The notes beneath the pieces are model-generated. The model had not been told where the DNA came from. It made no database searches and saw only the letters and a list, made by a program, of their open reading frames with translations. The translations under genes and the position numbers were made by a program. Below, piece by piece: positions 15,866-27,600 of a DNA stretch of 64,000 nucleotides. Position 1 is the stretch's first letter; every line of letters starts with the position of its first letter. Source of the DNA: Cohnella sp. WQ 127256 (lineage in GTDB: Bacteria > Bacillota > Bacilli > Paenibacillales > Paenibacillaceae); contig NZ_JAMZCY010000003.1 of NCBI RefSeq assembly GCF_024519285.1, positions 1 through 64,000 on the forward strand, written 5' to 3'.

Positions 15866-16894
15866 ATGATGAATCGGTGGCCTGTAATGAAGCGGCTGCT
15901 TCCGTTGCTGACAGGTTTGGTATTGCTTTTATCGGCATGTGGAAGAGAAGACCTCTCAGCTCTGAATCCGCAAGGACCAGTAGCTCAGAAGCAATATGAC
16001 TTGATGAAACTTTCGATTGGCATCATGGGTTTAGTTGTTGTCGTCGTGTTCATCATCTGTATTTATGTATTGATTCGATTCCGCCGTCGCAAAGGCGACA
16101 ATACCATTCCTAAGCAAGTGGAAGGTAATCACACGTTAGAAATCATTTGGACGGTTATTCCGCTTGTTCTGCTATTGATTCTCGGTGTACCTACGATCAA
16201 GGACGTATTTGGTCTAGCCAAGGATTACAGTAAGGATAAGAATGCTGTACAAGTCAAAGTAACAGCGCATCAATATTGGTGGGAATTCGAATACACCGAT
16301 TATGGAATTACGACAGGTCAGGAATTAATCGTTCCTACTGACAAGGTCATTTCGTTCGAGCTGGCCGCAGCCGATGTGAAGCATTCCTTCTGGATTCCGG
16401 CTATTGGCGGTAAGATGGATACGAATCCAGGTAGTACAAACAGAATGTACTTAGAATTCCCTAAAGAAGGCGTTTTCCGTGGGAAGTGCGCGGAGCTGTG
16501 CGGACCTTCTCATGCTCTGATGGACTTTAAAGCGAAAGCGGTTAGTCCGGAGTCCTTCGATCGTTGGGTTGCAGCGATGAAAGCTCCAGCGGTTATGCCT
16601 GCTGATGCTGAGCTAGCAGAGAAATTTACTTCCCAATGCTTAAGCTGTCATGCTGTTGGTGAGAATGGCGGTAATAGTGCGCCTAACTTAACAGGTGTGG
16701 GTGGCAGACAGACCGTTGGCGGTATTCTTTACAATGATGAAGCTCCAACGGAACAGAATCTTCACGATTGGATTACAAATCCTGAAGCTGTTAAAGCAGG
16801 CGCTATGATGCCGAGTTCGGAAGATACGGGCTTGACAGATGAAGAAGTGTCAAGCATATCTAAGTATTTGGCTGACTATAAGCTCGACTATTAA
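15866..16894 (+). CDS. ctaC: Cytochrome c oxidase subunit II with fused cytochrome c (CtaC)
   Basis: This subunit of the caa3 terminal oxidase receives electrons and passes them to subunit I. A lipoprotein signal peptide ends in LLSACG, two membrane helices follow (about residues 48-75 and 90-115), then the cupredoxin domain with VKHSFWIPAIGG and the CuA motif CAELCGPSHALM (Cys208, Cys212). A fused cytochrome c domain has CLSCH at 258-262 and a candidate axial methionine in AGAMMPSS. At 342 residues it fits the Bacillus caa3 type. It is first in ctaCDEFG. Two ATGs (15866 and 15869) are possible; no strong ribosome site separates them. Confidence 0.95.
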   Translation: MMNRWPVMKRLLPLLTGLVLLLSACGREDLSALNPQGPVAQKQYDLMKLSIGIMGLVVVVVFIICIYVLIRFRRRKGDNTIPKQVEGNHTLEIIWTVIPLVLLLILGVPTIKDVFGLAKDYSKDKNAVQVKVTAHQYWWEFEYTDYGITTGQELIVPTDKVISFELAAADVKHSFWIPAIGGKMDTNPGSTNRMYLEFPKEGVFRGKCAELCGPSHALMDFKAKAVSPESFDRWVAAMKAPAVMPADAELAEKFTSQCLSCHAVGENGGNSAPNLTGVGGRQTVGGILYNDEAPTEQNLHDWITNPEAVKAGAMMPSSEDTGLTDEEVSSISKYLADYKLDY

Positions 16895-16918
16895 ACAAGC
16901 GGGAATTGAAGGGGGTAC

Positions 16919-18778
16919 GTGGCCTTGGCATCACATGCACATGGACACAAAGTCAAGCGTTATAGCGGCTTGATGGATTGGCTAACGACCGTCGACCACA
17001 AGAAAATCGGAATTTTATACTTAATGGCCGGTGGTTTCTTTTTCTTGGTAGGCGGCTTAGAAGCGGTATTGATCCGGATTCAACTTATGTATCCAGATAG
17101 CAATATCGTTAATGGACAAACATTTAACGAATTAATTACCATGCATGGAACGACTATGATTTTCTTGGCGGCTATGCCGATGCTGTTCGCGCTTATGAAC
17201 GCGATCATCCCTCTTCAGATCGGTGCTCGCGACGTAGCGTTTCCTTTCTTGAACTCCCTAGGCTTCTGGACTTTCTTCTTCGGAGGAGTGCTTCTAAACC
17301 TGAGTTGGTTTGCAGGTGCGGTTCCGGATGCAGGGTGGACATCCTATGTCCCACTAGCTGGACCGGACTTTAGTACAGGAAAAGGTGTCGACTACTACGT
17401 TATCGGTTTGCAAATTGCCGGTATCGGGACACTTCTCGGTGGGATTAACTTCATGGCTACCATTATTAATATGCGTGCGCCAGGGTTAACCTTCATGAGA
17501 CTGCCGATGTTCACATGGGCAATCTTCATTACCTCTGCGATGATTGTATTCGCGTTCCCAGCACTGACAGTTGGTCTGGTTGCGCTTATGTTTGACAGGC
17601 TATTCTTTGCCAATTTCTTCGATGTTGCAAACGGAGGAAATGGGGTACTTTGGGAGCATATTTTCTGGGTGTTTGGTCATCCTGAGGTATACATCCTGAT
17701 ATTGCCGGCATTCGGGATTATTTCTGAAATCGTCAGCACATTTTCACGTAAGCGTCTATTCGGATATAGCTCCATGGTGTTTGCAACCGTATTGATCGCT
17801 TTCCTAGGATTCATGGTTTGGGCTCACCATATGTTTACAACAGGGCTAGGACCTGTAGCGAACGGACTATTCTCCATTGCGACGATGTTGATTGCGGTTC
17901 CAACAGGAATTAAAATCTTCAACTGGCTGTTTACATTGTGGGGCGGTTCCATTCGTTTCACAACAGCGAGCATGTTCGCTATCGGATTTATTCCAACCTT
18001 CGTTATGGGTGGAGTTACCGGTGTAATGTTGGCATCTGCACCAGCGGATTACCAATATCATGATACTTACTTTGTAGTTGCTCACTTCCACTACGTTATT
18101 GTTGGTGGTTTGATTTTCGGTATTTTTGCCGGATTACACTACTGGTGGCCGAAAATGTTCGGTCGTCTACTCAATGAAACACTTGGTAAAATTACGTTCT
18201 GGACATTCTTTATCGGTTTCCACATGACGTTCTTGGTCCAGCATTTCTTGGGTCTTCTCGGGATGCCGCGCCGTGTCTATACGTATTTAGGCGGTCAAGG
18301 CTACGACGACATGAACTTTATTAGTACAATAGGTGCATTCCTGATGGGTATTGGTACGATTGCATTCGTCATTAACGTCTTTGTTACTTGGGCGAAGCCG
18401 CGTAATGCATCTAACGATCCTTGGGAAGATGGCCGTTCACTGGAGTGGACGATCTCATCACCAGCGCCAGAATATAACTTCCAACAAACTCCACTCGTTC
18501 GTGGTTACGATGCATGGTGGAAGGAAAAGATGGAAGGAAAGAAAGCTATGACGCCTGCAGAACCAATTGGTTCGATTCATATGCCTTCTCCATCCATTTT
18601 GCCACTATTTATGAGTATTGGATTGTTCGTTGCGGGTTTTGGTTTTATGTACGATCATCTGATCATTGCTGTTGGAGGTCTTGTGATCACGTTAGGGTGT
18701 ATGGTCATCCGTTCCTTGTTTGATGATCACGGTTTCCATATTGAACCGGAAGATCAAGAGAAGGGGGTGCAGGCATGA
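16919..18778 (+). CDS. ctaD: Cytochrome c oxidase subunit I (CtaD)
   Basis: The catalytic subunit holding low-spin heme, heme a3 and CuB, which reduces oxygen and pumps protons. It has 619 residues and at least twelve membrane helices. Ligand regions are TMHGTTMIFL (low-spin heme His), WVFGHPEVYILILPAFG (CuB His and cross-linked Tyr), VWAHHMFTTG (two CuB His) and YFVVAHFHYVIVGG (heme a3 and a His). A C-terminal hydrophilic stretch and extra helices suit the fused Bacillus-type subunit I. The GTG at 16919 follows GAAGGGGG. Its end overlaps ctaE. Confidence 0.96.
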   Translation: MALASHAHGHKVKRYSGLMDWLTTVDHKKIGILYLMAGGFFFLVGGLEAVLIRIQLMYPDSNIVNGQTFNELITMHGTTMIFLAAMPMLFALMNAIIPLQIGARDVAFPFLNSLGFWTFFFGGVLLNLSWFAGAVPDAGWTSYVPLAGPDFSTGKGVDYYVIGLQIAGIGTLLGGINFMATIINMRAPGLTFMRLPMFTWAIFITSAMIVFAFPALTVGLVALMFDRLFFANFFDVANGGNGVLWEHIFWVFGHPEVYILILPAFGIISEIVSTFSRKRLFGYSSMVFATVLIAFLGFMVWAHHMFTTGLGPVANGLFSIATMLIAVPTGIKIFNWLFTLWGGSIRFTTASMFAIGFIPTFVMGGVTGVMLASAPADYQYHDTYFVVAHFHYVIVGGLIFGIFAGLHYWWPKMFGRLLNETLGKITFWTFFIGFHMTFLVQHFLGLLGMPRRVYTYLGGQGYDDMNFISTIGAFLMGIGTIAFVINVFVTWAKPRNASNDPWEDGRSLEWTISSPAPEYNFQQTPLVRGYDAWWKEKMEGKKAMTPAEPIGSIHMPSPSILPLFMSIGLFVAGFGFMYDHLIIAVGGLVITLGCMVIRSLFDDHGFHIEPEDQEKGVQA

Positions 18779-19395
18779 GCGCACACGATCACGTAGAAGG
18801 ACAATTACCACATGAGCCTGAGAAAGCAACCTTAGAAGCCCGCAACAAGATTTTGGGCTTCTGGTTATTCCTTGGTGCTGAGACCGTGTTGTTCGGAACT
18901 TTGTTCTCTGCTTTCTTGGCTCTGCGCCATAATATCGGAGATGGACCATCGGCTAATGAATTGTTTCAGCTTCCATTGGTATTTGCTGCGACGATGATTT
19001 TGTTGACATCAAGCTTAACGAGCGTTTTCGCCGTTCAAGCTTTGCATAATCATAATAAGAAATCCATGCTTGGCTGGCTAATCGTGACCATCGTGCTTGG
19101 ACTTGCGTTCATAGGACTAGAAATTTACGAGTTCTTACACTACATTCACGAAGGTCACAAATTTACGACGAGTGCATTTAGCTCCTCATTCTATACGTTA
19201 GTCGGCTTCCATGGCGCGCACGTTGCCTTCGGGATTGTATGGATTGCACTTGTTATCGGCCAAGTTTTGAAAAAAGGCTTAACAGTTGTAACTGCTCCGA
19301 AAGTATATATTTCCGCCATTTACTGGCATTTCATTGACGTAGTCTGGGTGTTCATCTTCACCGTTGTGTATTTAATGGGAAAGGTGGCTGGTTAA
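18775..19395 (+). CDS. ctaE: Cytochrome c oxidase subunit III (CtaE)
   Basis: A membrane subunit of the caa3 oxidase with five predicted helices in 206 residues. Family motifs are KILGFWLFLGAETVLFGTLF, GLEIYEFLHY, GFHGAHVAFG and YWHFIDVVWVFIFTVVYLMG. Its ATG overlaps the ctaD stop as ATGA, with a GGGGTG ribosome site inside the ctaD end. ctaF follows after 3 bp. The N-terminus is rich in His and acidic residues. Confidence 0.95.
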   Translation: MSAHDHVEGQLPHEPEKATLEARNKILGFWLFLGAETVLFGTLFSAFLALRHNIGDGPSANELFQLPLVFAATMILLTSSLTSVFAVQALHNHNKKSMLGWLIVTIVLGLAFIGLEIYEFLHYIHEGHKFTTSAFSSSFYTLVGFHGAHVAFGIVWIALVIGQVLKKGLTVVTAPKVYISAIYWHFIDVVWVFIFTVVYLMGKVAG

Positions 19396-19398
19396 CTC

Positions 19399-19722
19399 AT
19401 GTCGAGCAACCAAAACCATACGGCTTCCGAAGAAGCACCTAAACGGCATAAGGTTGAAGGTCCACAGAAGCATATCGTAGGCTTTGTCATGTCACTTGCA
19501 CTAACAATTATTGCTTTCGCTGCAGTATCTGCAGGCGAAATTAATGCCACCTTTACGTACATCATTTTAGTATCCATGGCGGTAATTCAAGTCATCATTC
19601 AGATGGCTTTCTGGATGCATATGAAAGATCGTGGGCATCTATTTCCGATAGTCGGAATTTTTGCTGGAGTATTTGTTGTGATCACTATGGTGGTCATGGC
19701 TCTATACTGGGTTTGGTGGTAA
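19399..19722 (+). CDS. ctaF: Cytochrome c oxidase subunit IV (CtaF)
   Basis: A small accessory membrane subunit of the quinol or cytochrome c oxidase family. In 107 residues there are three membrane helices (about 28-48, 54-74, 82-104) and the typical motif VIQMAFWMHMKD in the form IIQMAFWMHMKD between helices two and three. The N-terminus is hydrophilic. It starts 3 bp after ctaE and ends shortly before a terminator, so it closes the structural part of the operon. Confidence 0.92.
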   Translation: MSSNQNHTASEEAPKRHKVEGPQKHIVGFVMSLALTIIAFAAVSAGEINATFTYIILVSMAVIQVIIQMAFWMHMKDRGHLFPIVGIFAGVFVVITMVVMALYWVWW

Positions 19723-19744
19723 AGGAAGTAAAAGTTTGAATTGC

Positions 19745-19779
19745 AGAGAGGCGGGCCATAATCCGTCCTCTCTTTTTTT
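19745..19779 (+). terminator. Terminator between ctaF and ctaG
   Basis: AGAGAGG plus CGG pairs with CCG plus CCTCTCT around a short loop (19745-19773), with one bulged base, and runs into seven T. It may act as an attenuator that lowers ctaG expression relative to the oxidase subunits. Confidence 0.8.
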
Positions 19780-19799
19780 ATGAAGGGAGGTTAAAGGCC

Positions 19800-20723
19800 A
19801 TGATGGGATTAGAGTATTTCTCTTTTAGTGATTTGTGGAGCCCTAAGTTTATGGTGTTCATGATGGCGGTTATTGTCTTGTATACGTTCATCATTGGTCC
19901 GTGGAGACATCGGTTCGTAGGTAGTGCGCCCGTATCTATTCCTCGTCAGTTGTCCTTTGTGATAGCGATTGTGTTGCTCTACTTAACCCAGGGCGGTCCA
20001 CTAAGCTTGCTTGGACATTTGATGTTTACTTTTCATATGACAAATATGGCACTTGCTTATATCCTTGTACCCCCGTTGCTTATTTACGGTATACCGGCTT
20101 GGTTATGGCGTGGCATGTTCCGAGCTAGCTTCTGGAGGCTTGGCGTATTTAGAATCATTATGAATCCGATCATCAGTATGTTTCTATTTATTATGTTATT
20201 CTCGTTCTACCACATGCCGAGTAATCATGATTGGATTATGACGCATTACACGGTTCATACGATTTATTATGCATTACTGTTTATCTCATCTATGATGTTG
20301 TCTTGGCATATCTTTTGTCCGGTTCCAGAATGGAGACGGATGTCCAATTTACTCTCTCTAGGCTATATTTTCTTAAGTAGTCTATTGTTAACACCGGCTT
20401 GTGTAATGATCATATTTGCAAATGAGCCTTTGTTCGCGGTATATAATGACCCAAACGTATGGGTTAAAGCGATGGGCTATTGCGTATCAGGTGATCCAGC
20501 CGCATTATTAAGCAAATTTGAAGGACCCTCCTTCTTTAATATGATGACTGGTAAAGAGGATCAACAAGCAGGCGGTATTATTATGAAGCTGCTGCAGGAG
20601 GTTGTTAATGCAGTGGCGTTATATACTGTATTCATGCAATGGTACCGCAGGGATCGTATGAGTGAGGAAGATAATGTCCTTGATCCAACATCGGGTAGCC
20701 GGATGAATGCTACAGAAAATTGA
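19800..20723 (+). CDS. ctaG: Cytochrome c oxidase assembly factor CtaG (caa3 type)
   Basis: A polytopic membrane protein needed in Bacillus for making active caa3 oxidase, probably in copper centre assembly. It has 307 residues and about seven helices. Characteristic features are GGPLSLLGHLMFTFHMTNMALAY, followed by LVPPLLIYGIPAWLWR, the His-rich FSFYHMPSNHDWIMTHYTVHTIYY and MMLSWHIFCPVPEW. The conserved histidines within helices may bind metal. The ATG at 19800 follows GAAGGGAGG. Its position after ctaF matches the Bacillus order ctaCDEFG. Confidence 0.92.
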   Translation: MMGLEYFSFSDLWSPKFMVFMMAVIVLYTFIIGPWRHRFVGSAPVSIPRQLSFVIAIVLLYLTQGGPLSLLGHLMFTFHMTNMALAYILVPPLLIYGIPAWLWRGMFRASFWRLGVFRIIMNPIISMFLFIMLFSFYHMPSNHDWIMTHYTVHTIYYALLFISSMMLSWHIFCPVPEWRRMSNLLSLGYIFLSSLLLTPACVMIIFANEPLFAVYNDPNVWVKAMGYCVSGDPAALLSKFEGPSFFNMMTGKEDQQAGGIIMKLLQEVVNAVALYTVFMQWYRRDRMSEEDNVLDPTSGSRMNATEN

Positions 20724-20773
20724 ATTTTTGCACGGGAAGTTTATTAACAATGTGTGACGGTGAATAGAAACGT

Positions 20774-20802
20774 TTGAACTTGCAAAAGGGTACAGGTACA
20801 AT
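20774..20802 (+). promoter_or_regulatory. Sigma-A promoter of the DUF420 gene
   Basis: TTGAAC (20774-20779) and TACAAT (20797-20802) are 17 bp apart, about 50 bp before the next ATG, so this gene can be transcribed apart from ctaCDEFG. Confidence 0.7.
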
Positions 20803-20851
20803 AAGGGGAAGTTAGCATTGCAGTTATGACAATAAAGCGGGTGAATGTTAC

Positions 20852-21313
20852 ATGTCGTGGTATGATATTTTTCCACTAGTTAGTACAAGCTTTATTCTGA
20901 TCAGCGGAATACTAGTTGCAATCGGTTGGGCATTAATCATCAAGAGGAAAAAGGAAGCGCATGAAAAGGTAATGATTGCTGCTGCTATAGCTGCATCATG
21001 CTTCTTCATCATCTATGTATCTCGTACCATTTTCATCGGAAATACGATGTTTAACGGACCAGAAAGTTTAAAAACCGTGTACTTGATTTTCCTTCTGTTT
21101 CATATCACACTTGCGACTGTCGCAGCTGTTTTCGGAATTACGACGCTTACACTTGCCTTTCGTAAGAGCTTTGCGAAGCACCGCAAATGGGGTAAGATAA
21201 CTGCTTTAATGTGGTTCGCTACCGTAATAACGGGTGTGACCGTCTATGTACTGCTCTATCTGTGTTATCCAGGTGGACATACGAAACCGGTTATCGATGC
21301 GATTTTTGGTTAA
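20852..21313 (+). CDS. DUF420 membrane protein (YozB/CtaM family)
   Basis: A 153-residue membrane protein with four predicted helices and conserved His residues in LLFHITLATVAAVFG and FAKHRKWGKITALMWFATVITG. DUF420 proteins (Bacillus YozB, Staphylococcus CtaM) are linked to haem-copper oxidase function and often neighbour ctaG. It has its own promoter and terminator. The ATG at 20852 has only a weak ribosome site. Family membership is fairly clear, while the biochemical role remains inferred from relatives. Confidence 0.85.
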   Translation: MSWYDIFPLVSTSFILISGILVAIGWALIIKRKKEAHEKVMIAAAIAASCFFIIYVSRTIFIGNTMFNGPESLKTVYLIFLLFHITLATVAAVFGITTLTLAFRKSFAKHRKWGKITALMWFATVITGVTVYVLLYLCYPGGHTKPVIDAIFG

Positions 21314-21343
21314 AGATTGGTATAAGGGTTGGGCAGAGTACAT

Positions 21344-21400
21344 AGGTACCCACAGACTGGACACTGAGAAAAAGGTGTTCAGACTAGGGGTACCTTTTTT
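21344..21400 (+). terminator. Intrinsic terminator after the DUF420 gene
   Basis: AGGTACCC (21344-21351) pairs with GGGTACCT (21388-21395), an inner GGACAC/GTGTTC stem strengthens the hairpin, and a T-run follows to 21400. Confidence 0.85.
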
Positions 21401-21533
21401 GTATGCTGGAGTTATTCGGGAGTAGGCGACGGGAACTCAATAATAAATGTCACAGGGACAGGAATAGAGGTCATCGCTAGAAATAATTACAATCCTTAAA
21501 ATGAAGAAGAAACCGGGATGTCACTTTAAGAAA

Positions 21534-21547
21534 TGATAGCGCTTCCA
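21534..21547. promoter_or_regulatory. Candidate CcpA (cre) site before the large hydrolase
   Basis: TGATAGCGCTTCCA resembles the cre consensus TGWAARCGYTWNCW with one or two differences. It lies about 55 bp before the proposed start of the secreted glycoside hydrolase, where glucose repression would be expected. No clear -35/-10 pair was found in 21400-21600. Confidence 0.4.
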
Positions 21548-21603
21548 AATGTTCCTAAAAGGTGATGTTATGGATTTCATATCTATTAAGGAGAGTGAAA
21601 TCA

Positions 21604-24600
21604 TTGAGAATTGTAAAGCTCAAGCAAAAGCTGAGTTTGTATCTCGTCATTCTATTAGTCGCGACGATGCTGCCGTTTGGATCGGTATACGCGGATGACC
21701 CGCTGCCAATTACACCTACAAGCGAGCCTTTCGCAGATGACTTTAGTGGAGATATGAGTGGATGGGTTAGTGATAGAAGTCCAGGAGACGAGGTATGGAT
21801 AATCCAGAATGGACAATTTAAAGCCCCGGATTGGCTCTCACAGAATATATGGGTTAAGGACAGGAGGTTTCAGGATGTACAGCTTGAGGCGGATCTGAAG
21901 ATCATCTCCCGAAGAGATGCGGGTTTTGTTCTCAAGTCGGATGGAGCGGGTACTCAGAATGGAGTCAAGGTTTCTCTAGATCCGACTCGAGGTAAGGTAG
22001 GCGTATGCGTGATCAATAGTACGGGATGCTCGTACGTTGACAAGGATTTTAGCTCAAATGTGAATCAGTTCTATAGGATCAAGCTTGTTCAAATCGGCAA
22101 AAACATGAAATTCTATGTGGACGGGGTACTCGCGTGGGAAAGAAATGATATCACGTTCACCGGGGGGAGAGTCGGTGTTTGGAACGGAAACTCGGATGCG
22201 ATCTTCGACAATTTTTCTGTGAAGGCGATCGTGCCAGACGTTACACCTCCTTCCGTCGTAGCTAACGTATACGCCACGGGTATTACAGACAAGGGGTTTG
22301 ATCTGCATTGGGATGCAGCTACGGACAACGAAGGCGTCACGGCTTACGATATCTATAGCGGTGATTCCTTGCTGTCCTCGGTAGGCAATGTTACGACTTA
22401 TAAGCTGACGGGACTAGCGCAGAATGCGAGCTATTCCATGCAGATTAAAGCTCGTGATGCTAAGAATAACGCTTCGGCATTAAGTACGGCTGTCGTTGTT
22501 AAGACGGCTGCCACGTTGGTTGGCGATAAATATATTCATGGAGGCGTCGAATATACGGCTAAATATGTGAAGAGCTGGGATTTCGCTGGCGACGGTAAAC
22601 CTTGGGTGGGGGATCAGCCGACCTGGGATGGTCAGAATGCCTCTTGGGTTGACAATCCGCATAATGGCGGAGACAAATCGATAGCCCTTATCATGACGAA
22701 TAATGAAATACGCAAGAGCCAGATAGGTTCGCTGGGCATGACAGAGGATCAGCTTAAAGAGTTGTCGGGAAAAGCGAATTATCTCGTTCGTTTGCAGTTC
22801 CGCAGGTGGCAACCGAGTGGCTGGAATGGAGGATCCTTCCTCTATTGGTCACTGGTCAACTCCAATCCTGATACGAATAGCAATACGCAGTGGAAGGATT
22901 TACGTGACGATACATTAAAAAGCACAGCCTTAACTGGGGTAACTGAAAATTATTATTACAGAGGCACCAGTCCGCGGTTCACGACTACAGCTGGTTGGAC
23001 GCCAAAGGATGTGCGCATCGAGTTTGATCTTGCCAATTGGGGTAACCCGAGGACAGGAATCGGCGCCTATATTGACGATGTTTCTTGGACGATCTATGTA
23101 GATCCGCTTGGCGAAGCTCCGGCGGCTCCGACAGCTCCGGTAGTGAATAACACGAATCATACCTTTGGATGGACGAATACAAGTGGATACGAAAATGCTG
23201 ACAAATATGAATACTCCCTGAATAACGGTGCAACCTGGCAGCAGGCGACAACGAATCCGCAGTCGGTGGGTAATGTCTTCCGTGCGGCGGGTGAAGTTCA
23301 GATTCGCGTTCGAGCGGCAGCGTCTGCGAACGGTCTGGCGGGCAGCATTCTGAAGTCAGACAAAGCGTTTGTGATCACTGCTTCTAGCGGAGTGAAGGCC
23401 GGTGAGGAAGCCGCAAGTCTTCTATGGCGTATAGGTAAAGAAGATATGAATTCCGCTGAATTCCGAGATTATGCTCCTTCGGAAGAGACCGTTACGATCC
23501 CATCTGATTGGGCATCACGCACTGACTGGAGTGCTTTCTCCAAGGGGATGAAGGCAGATAAGAATGGCACGATGAATGTGAATTTTAATCTCTCAGAAGT
23601 TCCGGAGCACGGGCTTAGGCTCAGTTATAAGATTCTGGATGCCTACAAATCCACCCCTCAAATGGATGTGTTCATGAATGGCATTCTAACCGGACTTGTC
23701 CAAATTGCAGGTATTAATGGCAGTGGGGCGCTTGATAACGGTGGCGATCCGCTAGCCTATAAGCAGGATTATAAGGTGTATATTCCCCGCGAGCTTCTAC
23801 ATGCTGGTGAGAATACGCTTAAGCTAAAGGTAGATCGCGGTTTGTATGCGAACAATACCGGAGATCAATATCTATGGTACCAGTGGGATTATGTGAAGAT
23901 GGAACAACTCAACGAGCCTGCGGTCGAACCGCTGAATGGTAGATATGTTCATCTCGGTACTAACTTGGGAAATCTATTCTCTTTCGGCAATGATCAGACC
24001 CGTCTTCTCCCACAGCTCACGGAGTGGCTTGGTATTGCCTACAGCGGTAACTGGATGCGTGTTCCGTTCTGGACGGATACGAAGAGCCAGTGGTGGGATG
24101 AAGGTCGCGACTACTTGCTCACCTTACGAGATTTGAACCTCGCTCCGATGATGGATATATTCGGTGGCGACCTGAAGAACGACACGGCGCTGCAACAAGG
24201 CACGATCACGCAAGGCGTTCGTGACACTTATCGTCAGTTTGTGTCTCGATACGGTGATCTGTTCCAGTACTTGGAGCTGCAGAACGAGCCCGGACTGTTC
24301 GGCTGGCACCAGAAGTCGGTCGTCGCACTAGGCCAGATGCTGCAACAGGAGCGTATGACTCAACAGCCGAATCTTAAGATTATCGCGCCGGGCTGGGCTT
24401 ATTGGCCGACGAATGGTTCTCCTGCCGGGTGGGAGCGCGATCCTGAGATGCGCAGGGAAATTGAAGATCTCTCCGATATGACTAACGGTCATAGCTATGG
24501 GGGGACTGGGGTGTCATCCCCTCGTGGTAGCTCACTCGCTGAAACCTTGCTGACCTATTCAGAAACAAATGGAGTTATTCCAAAGGAAATGGTCATGAGC

Positions 24601-27600
24601 GAGACGGGTGGCAATGACCATCATGTGGATGGCTCCCAATATGGAACGACGGCTTATCGCTTCGCTTCCGCGTTCGACCGGGAGATGCGGGCGAATATCG
24701 GATATGTAGACCATATTATGCAGCATGCGGCATTCTTCGAAGAGGGAGATACATCCTTTGGTTTATTCGATCTCGATATCAACTGGAGAACACTGAAGCC
24801 GGAGGATACGATCGCTTGGCCGAATACGAAGGAGCCGGGTGAGACTCGCGTGAAGTCTTTCCGCCGTTTGGCTACGGCCTATGCGACTCACGGGACCCCA
24901 CTAGTCTACGAGTATCTCGACAAGGCGGCAGTGCAAGACAAACGTGTGCTGTTCCGGGCGGTGGATACATCGGGGCTTGGCACATCGGGCGTCGGAGCTA
25001 GCGCGAGCAAAATATTGCTGAACTTTGTTAGCTTCGAAACCTCGCCGCTCACAATGAAGGTAAAGGTCAAACCTCCGGTGGCTGGACAATATTCAGGCAG
25101 TCGTTACGGCAATGGAGATTCGTATTCCGCGGCGCATCAGGATGTGACTGCATTAACGGCCGATCCTTACTTGACGCTGGAGGTGACGGTGAATCCGGGC
25201 GAAGCTGTGCAATATATCCTTGAAGCTAAGGATGGTATTGCTCCAACCGCTCCGACTGGACTCACTGTACAACCCATCTCATACGAGCAAATGAATCTGG
25301 CTTGGAGTGGATCAACAGATAATAAACGTGTAGCGGGTTATAAGATTTATCGCAACGGTGAGCTGTTAAACACTGTTCCAAGCACCTTGAAGGCCTACAA
25401 GGACTTTAGCGTGGTGCCGGAAACGGTATATACCTATTACGTGCAAGCTTTTGACGATTCCGGTAACACTTCGGCTGCTTCTGGTGAGATCACGAAAACC
25501 TCGTTAGTCATGCCAATCACTCCGGGCGGTCCGAGATACGAGGCAGAATTGACTCAACTTGCGAACGGTATGGTCATCGTCAATGATTCGAACGCTTCGG
25601 GGGGCAAGGCTGTAGCTCAGACACACACAGGGCCTTTCACTTTACTTAATATCACGGCAGCAGAAGCTGGCTACTATACGCTAACGATTCGTTATGCTGC
25701 CGCTGAGAATGCAAGCAAAACGATTGTCGCAAATGGAAATCCAGGTGTACTGATCGATCTGCCGTCAACAGGCGGTTGGGCTAATAGCAATCATTACAAG
25801 GATCGGAAAGTAAGTATTCAATTAAAGCAAGGGAAAAACAACATCGTCGTTCAATCGAGAACCGGTGGTGCAGATGTCGACTTTTTCGAACTCAGTCCCG
25901 GTGAATATGTGCCAACGCCGATCTGGCAGGAGCTTCCGCACACTAGTGAGTTCCTGGAATACAGCACTGGCTTTGCTCTCAGTGCGGGAGCGGATTCCCA
26001 TGATGCTTCGACGCCGGGTGCTTATGCAGAGTTTGCCTTTAAGGGAACAGGATTCAGCTGGAATTCTCGGATTCAGTCGAATATGGGAATCGCGGAGGTT
26101 TACGTAGACGGGGCACTTCTGGCAACTGTCGACTTAGTTCAAGCAGGCCTTGAGGGCTTCAACCGTGAAGTATTCAAGACAGAAGAACTGACGGATGGGT
26201 TACATGTCGTTAGGCTCGTCGTTAAGGAAGGTACGATAGCGGTATATAAGTTTGGCTACTTAGGTTTGGAGGCCAAACCAATCAGCTCGGGGGCAGATTT
26301 AATCGTGACTGGAGTAGAGCTTGTCGCGAATTCCCCGCAAGCCGGTGATGATGTATTGCTACGCGCGACAATTAAGAATGTTGGGGTGAAGCCAACTCCG
26401 GCCAACTCCGTCGTCGGAGGCGTGTTCCTGGTAGATGGCGGCATCATAGCTTATAACGATGTGTTCAAGGATTCCATTGCACCAGGGCAATCTGTGATCT
26501 GGGAAGCAACTGGCGGTCCTCAGGGCAGCAAGCTTTGGCATATCCCGAGTGAGGGGACCTTTAAGATTGGGTTCAGGGTTAACGATATTTATCGGATTAC
26601 GGAAATGGATTATACGAACAATTTATTTGAGAGAGATGTAGTGATAGCACAAGCTTCAACACCTCCCGTTATTACCATTGAAGGAGTCATAGCAGGGGAG
26701 AGCTACACCGATGAGGCCATTCCGGTCGTGAATGCCGTAGATGAGGACGGGGATCTGTTAAACATTCAAATGACGTTGAATGGGGAGGAGTGGGCGTCCG
26801 GTACACCTGTAACGGAGAGAGGGAATCACATATTGTTCGTGCAAGCCGTGGATCGGGCAGGTAATACTGTTGAACAAACGATTCCTTTCAAGTTATACCA
26901 TAGCACGGAATTGTTAGCGTCAAACGTTGAGGGAAAGGTTAACGATACCGTTAAGCTAAGGGGATTGCTTCAGGATAAGGACGGTCTATCGATTGCAGGA
27001 GAAAGTGTGTCCTTTGCCGTGTACGGGAATGCCGTCGGAACCGCTGTTACCGACGCGAACGGGGTAGCGGAACTGGACTACAGTATCGAATTGGCGGCAA
27101 GCGTGGATCAAGATATGCTTTACCCGATACAGGTTACGCTCAGTCGGAATGATACGGCGTACTTCCTAAGTAGCGAAGGGAACGGAGTATTGACGATCAT
27201 GCGTTTACCTCAGCCGAATTCGGAAGAAGCTCCGGGAAAGCCATATCTATCGGATAATAATGGATATGGCACAGGAATTAGAGGTGGGAATTATTCTTTG
27301 ACCATGAATATGTGGTGGGGAAATAACGGCAGTACTTATAAGCTTTACGAGAATGACGTACTGATCGATACGCAAGCCCTCGCACTTCGTTCACCGAATG
27401 TCCAAACCACTGTGACGTCAATTATCGATAGAGGGAATGGTACCTACCGCTACTATGCAGAGCTCTCCAACGCCTCGGGCACGACGAGAGGCGAAGTTCA
27501 TACGGTAACGATCACGCAAGCAGAACCGGGAGTGCCGGTTCTCTCCCAGGATAACTGGGACGGCGACGGAAGCTACAAAGTCAGCATGAATCTGTGGTGG

